A stretch of 64,000 nucleotides of DNA from Mucilaginibacter sabulilitoris (GTDB lineage Bacteria; Bacteroidota; Bacteroidia; Sphingobacteriales; Sphingobacteriaceae): contig NZ_CP139558.1 of NCBI RefSeq assembly GCF_034262375.1, forward strand, positions 5,332,001 to 5,396,000, in the 5' to 3' direction. Below, piece by piece: positions 40,718-47,288 of this stretch (position 1 is its first letter; each line of letters opens with the position of its first letter). Made by a program: the position numbers and the translations under genes. Below the pieces are notes generated by a model. That model searched no databases and had not been told where the DNA came from. It saw nothing but the letters and a program-made list of their open reading frames with translations.

Positions 40718-41380
40718 TTACCTTGATAATGTTACCAGATTTATAACCTTGTATAGATTATTAAATAATTCGTTATAGTTTTCCTCATCGAGTATTTTTT
40801 TGCTGATTAACTTGTTACCCATACCGATAGCGCAAACACCCGCCCGAAACCAGGATCTAATATTTCTCCGTTCCAAATCTATTCCACCAGTAGCCATAAA
40901 GAGCATATTCGGGAATAACTCCCGAACGGCGGATAAAAAATTAGTCCCTAACACCCCTGCCGGGAAAAGTTTAACCAATTGGGCCCCTAAACTCTGGGCA
41001 TTAAAGATTTCAGTAGGCGTCATACACCCAGGTATCCATAACAAATCATTTTGTTTTGCCAAATCCGCTACATCAGTATTGACAATAGGCGCTACCAAAA
41101 AGTCAGCACCTGCAGAAATAAAGTTTTCTGCATCCTGAGCAGATTTGACGGTACCAATACCCAGGAATAAATCGGGCATTTCGACTTCCTGTATTTTTTT
41201 TAAGATCGAAAAATTGTCCAATGCGGCTTCTCCCCTGTTAGTATATTCGACCACCCTTATACCTGTTTTGTATATTAGTCGTATAATTTCAGCGCTTACC
41301 TCCACAGAATGACAATAAAACAGTGGCAAAACCCCCTGATGTGCGATAGCTGCGATTAAATTCTGTTTATTTTTTTTCAT
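40718..41380 (-). CDS. eda: 2-dehydro-3-deoxy-phosphogluconate (KDPG) aldolase
   Basis: The 220-residue class I aldolase splits KDPG into pyruvate and glyceraldehyde 3-phosphate. Motifs: GIRVVEYTNRG with the catalytic Glu, FLGIGTVKSAQDA, VAPIVNTDVA, and the Schiff-base Lys in QLVKLFPAG. I chose ATG 41380 (MKKNKQNLIAAI), which lies inside the last 14 bases of kdgK, so translation is probably coupled. The frame is open further upstream within kdgK, but those residues are not family sequence. Confidence 0.92.
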   Translation of the reverse strand: MKKNKQNLIAAIAHQGVLPLFYCHSVEVSAEIIRLIYKTGIRVVEYTNRGEAALDNFSILKKIQEVEMPDLFLGIGTVKSAQDAENFISAGADFLVAPIVNTDVADLAKQNDLLWIPGCMTPTEIFNAQSLGAQLVKLFPAGVLGTNFLSAVRELFPNMLFMATGGIDLERRNIRSWFRAGVCAIGMGNKLISKKILDEENYNELFNNLYKVINLVTLSR

Positions 41381-42428
41381 TTTGAATAGCTTCTTGAATT
41401 TCCAGAACATCTTTATCGGTTGCATCACCCTGAACAAATAATTTTGTAAAACCAGCGGCTGTAGCAAATTCCAATACTTCCTTTGCAGACATTCCATTAT
41501 AAAATCCATAAATCAGTCCGGCCATATAACAATCTCCGCTACCCACTTTATTTACAATATTTAGTGCATTATATTCCGTGGAAACACAAAGAAAGTCATC
41601 CGTAAATAGTGTTGAATAATAAATAAGGCCGTTCAGGGTATCAAAGCGGAAGGTATTGGCCACAACCTTGCATTTTGGATATTGCTTAATAATTTCTTTC
41701 GATAGAGATTCGGCTTCGTTCATATATGCTGTTTTATTTTCAACTGCAGCATTTTTAAATCCCGGACTTAAAGGGATATCCAACATGGTATTGAAGGCCC
41801 AAAGGTTACCCATGAGCAAATCGGCATACCGGGCAAGCTGAGGCATAATTTGTGTAGGTTTTTTTCCATATTGCCAAAGTTTAGGCCGATAATTCAGGTC
41901 TATAGAAATCGTTACATTTTTACGTTTAGCTACTTCTAACGCTTCTAAACAAATATCAGCTGAATTTTGGCTCAAGGCCGGGCAAATAGCGCTAAAATGT
42001 AACCACCCTACCCCGTTTAAGGCATCCTCCCAATTAATCTGACCTACGTGGAGATCAGCATAAGCACTATGAGCGCGATCATATATTGCACCACCGTGTT
42101 TCAGGTCATCGCCGTTGTTTAGAAAGTAAAGGCCAATTCTTTCACCGTGATAAAGCACATTAGATAAATCAATGCCTTTTTCATTGAGGTGACTAATTAA
42201 TTGTTCCGAAACATTATTGAGCGGTAATGCGGTAAGATAGGCAGAAGGCATGCCCCAAAGAGAGAGAGCAGAAGCTACATTAAGCTCAGCACCTCCAATA
42301 AAAAAGGGCAGATTTTTTTGTTCAATCCACCGACCCTTAGTGTCTGGCATGATACGTAGCAATAGTTCGCCAAATGATAATATTCTACCATCGGCCTGTT
42401 TTATTATTATTTTGCTCATATTAATCAT
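41367..42428 (-). CDS. kdgK: PfkB-family sugar kinase, likely 2-keto-3-deoxygluconate kinase
   Basis: The 353-residue ribokinase-fold protein has ILSFGELLLRIMP, FFIGGAELNVASALSLWG, SIDLNYRPKLW and the catalytic NKVGSGDCYMAGL near residue 300. It phosphorylates KDG to KDPG, the substrate of the aldolase encoded immediately downstream with a 14-bp overlap. The anion-hole motif is GSGD rather than the common GAGD. Its promoter carries the same element as susC. Confidence 0.9.
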   Translation of the reverse strand: MINMSKIIIKQADGRILSFGELLLRIMPDTKGRWIEQKNLPFFIGGAELNVASALSLWGMPSAYLTALPLNNVSEQLISHLNEKGIDLSNVLYHGERIGLYFLNNGDDLKHGGAIYDRAHSAYADLHVGQINWEDALNGVGWLHFSAICPALSQNSADICLEALEVAKRKNVTISIDLNYRPKLWQYGKKPTQIMPQLARYADLLMGNLWAFNTMLDIPLSPGFKNAAVENKTAYMNEAESLSKEIIKQYPKCKVVANTFRFDTLNGLIYYSTLFTDDFLCVSTEYNALNIVNKVGSGDCYMAGLIYGFYNGMSAKEVLEFATAAGFTKLFVQGDATDKDVLEIQEAIQNEKK

Positions 42429-42534
42429 TATCAGGATTACACTTAATGTCCGGATTTACGAAAACTGAATCCAGTTAATTAGGCAAAAGCATTGTTCTTC
42501 GCCTAATTGAGGGGAATTAGTTTCAATAAAAATC

Positions 42535-42542
42535 CAAAAGTA
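42535..42542 (-). promoter_or_regulatory. -7 element TACTTTTG of kdgK-eda
   Basis: This is an exact TAnnTTTG match on the minus strand, about 106 nt before the kdgK start. The shared element begins 38 bp upstream, as at susC. Confidence 0.6.
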
Positions 42543-42579
42543 TATTGGTTGGAACTATAATTGTAACACTCTATTAATT

Positions 42580-42606
42580 GATACTTAAAGTATTTTATTA
42601 ATATAC
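42580..42606. promoter_or_regulatory. Putative AraC-type operator, kdgK copy
   Basis: GATACTTAAAGTATTTTATT matches the element at 39690-39716 in all but four of 27 positions and keeps the same distance to the -7 box. It is partly palindromic (ATACTTAAAGTAT). Confidence 0.6.
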
Positions 42607-42732
42607 TTGAATAGTCCGGATGGCTAGACCAAGCCATTCCATGCGCATTAAATCAAATAGTTGTGTTGGGTAAGGATAACAGATTAATATAGTCAAGTGT
42701 AACGAAATGGCTTGTTTGCTATTCCGAAATGA

Positions 42733-42942
42733 GGCGATCAACGACATATCAATATCTATGATACTCAGACTATAGTTAAGATTCTTGAACTTCGTAATAG
42801 TAATGACGTTGCATTCGGTCGCGTTGTTAATGAAACCCCATTAATGCTCTTTTTCATAACGGAGAATATTGAGAATTTGACAATTTCTAAAGAAGTGATT
42901 GATATTATCAATGGCTACGATAATGTCACATATTACAGATAG
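42733..42942 (+). pseudogene. Start-less open frame, possible decayed gene
   Basis: A 69-codon open frame without a start codon follows an in-frame TGA at 42730. It encodes amino acids of real-protein character, including KILELRNSNDVAFGRVVNE and ENLTISKEVIDIINGYDN. A short ATG frame upstream (MACLLFRNEAIND) runs into it in another phase, as after a frameshift. No family is recognised. The rest of 42607-43211 shows no intact gene; a 25-codon minus-strand tail (ending FEEIGCFAGIVK) stops at 43137 and abuts the repeat at 43212. Confidence 0.3.
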
Positions 42943-43211
42943 ATTAATTTACGAAAACAAAAAAGCTATGTCAAACTATCGTTCTATGTATTTGACCGAA
43001 ATTAATGAGAACGAGGATCAAACTTAGCAATATGGCTGATCGGTTGATTTTACTCATCAATTGTGTTTTATCAATGCATTTTCTCAAACGTCGAATCCTT
43101 GGCAATTAATACATCAGCCATTTTATAGGTAGATATCTATTTTACTATCCCGGCAAAGCAGCCAATTTCCTCAAATCCTCCATAAAAAGGTTCGAAAACT
43201 GTGGTCGCAAC

Positions 43212-43337
43212 GTCACTTAAGGAGACAACACATAGGTGTTGCCTCCTTTTTTTTTGCCCATAAGAAAATGATAACCGCGTCGTTAGGTCACCACAAAAAA
43301 GAGTTCGAAATTTTCCGGCATGACTCTATAGTAATTT
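43212..43337 (+). repeat. 126-bp direct repeat, right copy
   Basis: It aligns gaplessly with 20316-20441, including the exact terminator hairpin, but no tRNA precedes it; only GTCAC of the tRNA end is shared. It marks the right edge of the bracketed catabolic locus and overlaps the end of the small gene 43326-43547. Confidence 0.8.
43219..43255 (+). terminator. Duplicate of the tRNA-Lys terminator hairpin
   Basis: The stem-loop is identical to 20323-20357, with a T-run of nine. There is no gene directly upstream on the plus strand for it to terminate, supporting a duplicated flank. Confidence 0.65.
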
Positions 43338-43547
43338 TAAATTGGGTCTATTTTCACTCAAATTATTGAGAAATGACATTTTTTCGGAGTTCGATTTCCT
43401 GTTCAGGTTATTTAAGTCGGGAGCCACTTCGTGCAACTGGGTAGATTTCGCAATAACGCAGAGAAAATTCAAAATAACAGTAGCCTCGTCGGCATCAACG
43501 TTAATGTTATTTTTTTCCAATATACAAATAGCCTTTTTGATAGTCAC
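43326..43547 (-). CDS. Small hypothetical protein
   Basis: The 73-residue protein begins MTIKKAICILEKNNINVDAD and continues EATVILNFLCVIAKS. The pattern of an amphipathic helix with ILEKNxIxVxxDEAxxIL resembles small uncharacterised Bacteroidota proteins, some near mobile DNA as far as I recall. Its last codons overlap the right direct repeat. The function is unknown, and the C-terminal half (NRKSNSEKMSF) is low in predicted structure. Confidence 0.5.
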   Translation of the reverse strand: MTIKKAICILEKNNINVDADEATVILNFLCVIAKSTQLHEVAPDLNNLNRKSNSEKMSFLNNLSENRPNLKLL

Positions 43548-43820
43548 TTTCTTTTCTTTAAAGCTAAATGAACTTTGATATCGATGGTCATTTAATCAAG
43601 TTGATATTTCACGCTTTTTTTGACCGATAAAATTGTTGATAACATTTTATTCAGGCAAAGTGCCCCCCCAATTAACATTGATGTTTATGAGGGGTATCAA
43701 ATTGATGATATATTTTTTATCATTTATTTCTAAACTTTAAAAAAAGATCATTGCATGGTTTCATATTAACCTGTTTATCGATACAGTTTAACTTAATTGT
43801 AACTTTTTGAAGATCACTTT

Positions 43821-44063
43821 TCAAATCATTCGATAAAACCTGATACTCTTTTTTAGGTTAGTGAAGTCATCGAATTGAATCTTATCATCAATAAATAACC
43901 TTCTCGCTTTGGAAACGAAAAATTCCTGGTCTTCAATTTGCTTTTCTACCAGGTTGTCAGGTAGGTAGTTGTAATATGAAGCGATCAAAGCCCAAAAAGA
44001 GATTGCGTTATCTCCAAAAGCCAAGGTCATTATAATCGGCGGCCGCAAGGGTAACACGATCAT
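43821..44063 (-). pseudogene. Short frame with a recombinase-like C-terminal segment
   Basis: The second half of this 80-codon frame (EKQIEDQEFFVSKARRLFID and DKIQFDDFTNLKKS) resembles the helical linker of large serine recombinases, where a ...ARxLFxxxxIxxxDYxxIKK... pattern is common. The first half does not fit and may be out-of-context sequence. No catalytic domain is present, so at best it is a remnant. The flanking gaps 43548-43820 and 44064-44175 show nothing convincing. Confidence 0.3.
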
Positions 44064-44175
44064 GCTCAGTGATAAGTAGCTAATATGAGCAAGCCGGGTA
44101 TAATGTTATTAGTGTTGTGTCCGGCCTGCTATTTCCAATGATGTCATCTTTTGCTCTGCAAAAGCCACTGTTCTG

Positions 44176-44943
44176 TTATCCCCGTTTTTGATATACCCTC
44201 ATTGCAAAGGCATAAGCCACGAGCATAATTCCTATGCACCAGGCAAGAGCTACCCATATTTCATTACCTACCGGTTGGTTTGAAAGCAGCGCGCGGATGG
44301 TTTCCACTATCGCGGTCACCGGCTGATTTTCCGCGAAAGCGCGAACCGGGCGCGGCATGGACCTGGTAGGCACAAATGCAGAGCTGATTAACGGCAGGAA
44401 GTGGATGGGATAAGCAATTACACCCGCGCCATCCACTGATTTTGCGGACAATCCGGCAATCGCTGCAATCCATGTCAAAGCCAGCGTAAATAACGCGAGT
44501 ATGCCAGCCACGGCAAGCCATGACAATACCCCAGCCGGTGAGCGAAAGCCCATCAGGAGCGCCACGAGAACGATCACGACAACCGACATCACATTGGATA
44601 CAAGCGAAGTCAGCACATGCCCCCACAGCGCAGCCGAGCGCGCAATTGGCATAGAGTGAAAACGCTCGAATATGCCCCTTTGCTTATCTAAGAATAGGCG
44701 GTAAGATACGTAGCCAACACTGTTTGCGACCGCAATGAGCAGTATACCGGGCAACAGGTAATTCACATAGCTGCCTGTGCCTGTTTGAATTGCGCCTCCT
44801 AATACATAAACGAACAACATCATCATCGCAATCGGCATAATGGTGACTGTAATGATGGTGTCCAAGCTGCGAAAGATGTGGCGCATGGAACGTCCAAGCA
44901 TGACCTCCATATCTGCGAAAAAATAGTTCTTTATCGTTTCCAT
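44176..44943 (-). CDS. ABC-2 type transporter permease (DrrB-like)
   Basis: The protein of about 255 residues starts METIKNYFFADMEVMLGRSM and has six predicted membrane helices with the ABC-2 pattern (SYVNYLLPGILLIAVANSVGY, FERFHSMPIARSAALWGH). The ATG at 44943 lies one base after the ATPase stop, so the genes are translationally coupled; the frame is open to 45018 inside the ATPase gene. It forms the membrane part of a drug or lipid exporter. The sequence is visibly richer in G+C than its surroundings; 44281-44340 has 36 G or C of 60. Confidence 0.9.
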   Translation of the reverse strand: METIKNYFFADMEVMLGRSMRHIFRSLDTIITVTIMPIAMMMLFVYVLGGAIQTGTGSYVNYLLPGILLIAVANSVGYVSYRLFLDKQRGIFERFHSMPIARSAALWGHVLTSLVSNVMSVVVIVLVALLMGFRSPAGVLSWLAVAGILALFTLALTWIAAIAGLSAKSVDGAGVIAYPIHFLPLISSAFVPTRSMPRPVRAFAENQPVTAIVETIRALLSNQPVGNEIWVALAWCIGIMLVAYAFAMRVYQKRG

Positions 44944-44944
44944 T

Positions 44945-45706
44945 TTAATTTTCCTCCTTTTTGCCGATAATTGAAAGAAATATATCCTCCAACGTAGGCT
45001 GTTTTTCAATATATTCAATTTTTGCGGGTGGAAACCGCTTTTTCAGCTCCACTAACGTGTCGCTCACGATGATCTTACCCTGATGAAGAATAGCAATCCG
45101 ATCGGCGATCTGTTCAGCTTCGTCCAGATATTGGGTGGTCAGGAAGACCGTTGTACCGTTTCCTGCAAGCGCTTTGACGATCCTCCAGAACTCGATACGC
45201 ACCTCGGGGTCAAGCCCAGTGGTCGGTTCGTCGAGGAAAATGATTGGCGGATCTCCTACAAGGCTCATGGCGATGTCGAGTCTGCGGTGCATACCGCCAG
45301 AATAGGTGGAAACCCTACGGTCAGCGGCATTGCCCAGCCCAAAACGGTTCAGCAGATCGTCCGCGAGCTGGCGTGAATTTTTGAGATGCCGCAGCCGGGC
45401 AATCATGATCAGGTTTTCCCGCCCTGTCAATATCTCGTCTACGGCGACAAATTGCCCGGCCAGGCTGATCGACTGTCGCACGCTGTTGGGCTTTGACGCC
45501 ACATCGAATCCGTTTACAGTAACGATTCCCCTGTCTTGTTTCAGCAGCGTGGTGAGGATCTTGACAATCGTTGTTTTGCCTGCGCCGTTAGAGCCAAGCA
45601 AAGCGAAAATGCTACCTTTTTCCACCTCGAAATCTACACCCTTCAGCACATAAAGCTGCTTATAGGACTTATGCAGCCCTTTAACTTGAATTGAATTGTT
45701 TTGCAT
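44945..45706 (-). CDS. ABC exporter ATPase (DrrA-like)
   Basis: The 253-residue ATPase has Walker A ALLGSNGAGKTTIVKIL near residue 35, signature STYSGGMHRRLDIAMSL, Walker B IIFLDEPTTGLDPE and the switch TTQYLDEAEQIADRI, which follows the DrrA/CcmA exporter pattern. The tail has the DrrA-type EYIEKQPTLEDIFLSI. It works with the downstream permease as a homodimer-based exporter for drugs or antibiotics. It lies 11 bp after the XRE/pentapeptide gene, so the three form one operon. Confidence 0.93.
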   Translation of the reverse strand: MQNNSIQVKGLHKSYKQLYVLKGVDFEVEKGSIFALLGSNGAGKTTIVKILTTLLKQDRGIVTVNGFDVASKPNSVRQSISLAGQFVAVDEILTGRENLIMIARLRHLKNSRQLADDLLNRFGLGNAADRRVSTYSGGMHRRLDIAMSLVGDPPIIFLDEPTTGLDPEVRIEFWRIVKALAGNGTTVFLTTQYLDEAEQIADRIAILHQGKIIVSDTLVELKKRFPPAKIEYIEKQPTLEDIFLSIIGKKEEN

Positions 45707-45717
45707 ATCCGTAGCTT

Positions 45718-46653
45718 TTATATAATTGTAACTTTTGACAGATCAACCCCTACGCCTTTGAGTGCGGCATAGGTCAGCTTATCCATCGTGGCCCCGTCAA
45801 AACGGATGGTTTGGAGTGTACGGTAAAACCGGTTCGTTAAGGCATAGGTGGCGCGAAAAGATACATTCCGGAGTGTTGCGCCATGAAATGTAGCTTCATG
45901 CAGCGACGTGCTTTGAAATTTAACGCCGGTAAAAGTTTGCTTATCAAAGCATACTCCGCTAAGATCGGAATATTTAAAAACCACGCCGTTAAAGACACAG
46001 TTTTGAAAGACCGTTTTCCTGAGATCGGTCTTGGTCAGCATAACGTCGATCAATGAGGCATTGGTGAATTTTGCATCGTTCAACGCCGAACTGCGGAATT
46101 GGGTGCGTACGAGGATGGTCTCATTAAAGCTCGCTCCTGCAAGGTCATTGGCAGAAAAAGTGCAATCTGTCAGGTTCGTCCGATCGAAATTAGTTTCACT
46201 TATATCGCTGCCCACAAATGAGCTGCCTGTCAGATCCGCGCCTGAAAAATCAGCGCCACGCAGCGCACTTCCATTAAATTTCCGTTTAGGTGCGGTAACG
46301 CCCGAGAAGTCACTCCCCTGCAGGTTGCTCCCGCTGAAGTTCATTAGCTCCTGTGAACCCGACTCGTTCGTAGCCTGCGCTCCCGTTTGTTCTATGCCGG
46401 CAATGCCGTCGCTGGCCATTTTAAAAGCTGTTTCATCGGCTGCGGATGGAGCGTTTCCTGAAAAATAATTCAGGTCAACACCAAAAATTTCAGCGAGGCG
46501 GTTAACCGTAATAATGTCCGGGATTGACTCCCCGCGTTCCCATTTCCCAACGGCCTGCGGGCTAATAAATAAGCGTTCAGCCAGTTCTGCCTGAGAAATA
46601 TTTATCTTTTTTCGTGCTTCGGCAATTTTGCTACCGATCATCTTCATTTCCAT
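45718..46653 (-). CDS. XRE helix-turn-helix protein fused to pentapeptide repeats
   Basis: The 311-residue protein has an N-terminal Cro/C1 helix-turn-helix (about 8-62, ISQAELAERLFISPQAVGKW), a linker of about 40 residues, and then a right-handed pentapeptide-repeat helix (about 103-270) with A(D/N)(F/L)xx units such as LRGADFSGADLTGSSFVGSD. Repeat proteins of this fold include DNA-mimic gyrase protectors. Here the fusion to a DNA-binding domain and the operon with DrrAB suggest a sensor-regulator or self-protection protein. Several nearby ATGs are possible starts; the longest is given. Confidence 0.9.
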   Translation of the reverse strand: MEMKMIGSKIAEARKKINISQAELAERLFISPQAVGKWERGESIPDIITVNRLAEIFGVDLNYFSGNAPSAADETAFKMASDGIAGIEQTGAQATNESGSQELMNFSGSNLQGSDFSGVTAPKRKFNGSALRGADFSGADLTGSSFVGSDISETNFDRTNLTDCTFSANDLAGASFNETILVRTQFRSSALNDAKFTNASLIDVMLTKTDLRKTVFQNCVFNGVVFKYSDLSGVCFDKQTFTGVKFQSTSLHEATFHGATLRNVSFRATYALTNRFYRTLQTIRFDGATMDKLTYAALKGVGVDLSKVTII

Positions 46654-46686
46654 AATACTGTTTTTTTATTTGAATTTTCGACACTA

Positions 46687-46694
46687 CAAAGATA
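46687..46694 (-). promoter_or_regulatory. -7 element TATCTTTG of the XRE-pentapeptide-DrrAB operon
   Basis: This is an exact TAnnTTTG match on the minus strand, 33 nt before the start at 46653. A TTTTTG lies 23 bp upstream of it, slightly further than usual. Confidence 0.55.
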
Positions 46695-46825
46695 GATGGG
46701 TTCATTTTTAGGGTCAGCAAAAACCTGGCTACTATTAGTTGTAATGACGCTACTTATAGTTGTTATTTAACAATTTACACCTATCAAGGACGTATTATCT
46801 CCGAATATTTTAACGTGAACTTTTG

Positions 46826-46996
46826 TTAGTGGACATTCAGGTATGTTTGACTCTCCCCGCCCCATGTAGTTACGGGTGATAAAATGGTGGATGAAATTTT
46901 GCCCCCATTGAACGTAGTATTTAGATCAATTCCATGTCTTCCAATAGTATCAAAAGATGATTCTGAAACCAGATTTTGCCATTGACAATACAAGCG
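46826..46996 (-). pseudogene. C-terminal remnant of an unidentified protein
   Basis: A 56-codon minus-strand frame without start, bounded upstream by TAG, encodes SFDTIGRHGIDLNTTFNGGK and then ILSPVTTWGGESQTYLNVH before the stop. The strand-rich pattern looks like the last beta domain of a secreted enzyme, perhaps a glycosidase, but I cannot name it. The rest of the 46654-47288 gap holds the operon promoter and nothing else I can support. Confidence 0.3.
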
Positions 46997-47288
46997 CTAA
47001 TGAACTAAGTGGATTTATAAAGCTTTAGTTTTTTCAACAAAACTGCAATTATCTCTCTATGGAGATAAGTAGGATTGTCGAAGAGTTTCTCCTGAATTTA
47101 ATTTAGTATTATAATTGGTGTGCTGCGGCAATCACCTGCAGATTGTCTAACCTTACTACCAGGTGTATATATAGAAATTTCAACGGGTGTGCTATTTTTT
47201 TCATCATAATTGTGGCTTTGAATAAAATCCGTTCCCATAAATTTACCGACACTATAAACCAATCTAAAATCCCATTTATCCTATAAGT

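Noticed and set aside
43342..43578. Plus-strand frame of 78 codons
   Set aside because: It is the antisense shadow of the small gene 43326-43547, which has better residue composition.
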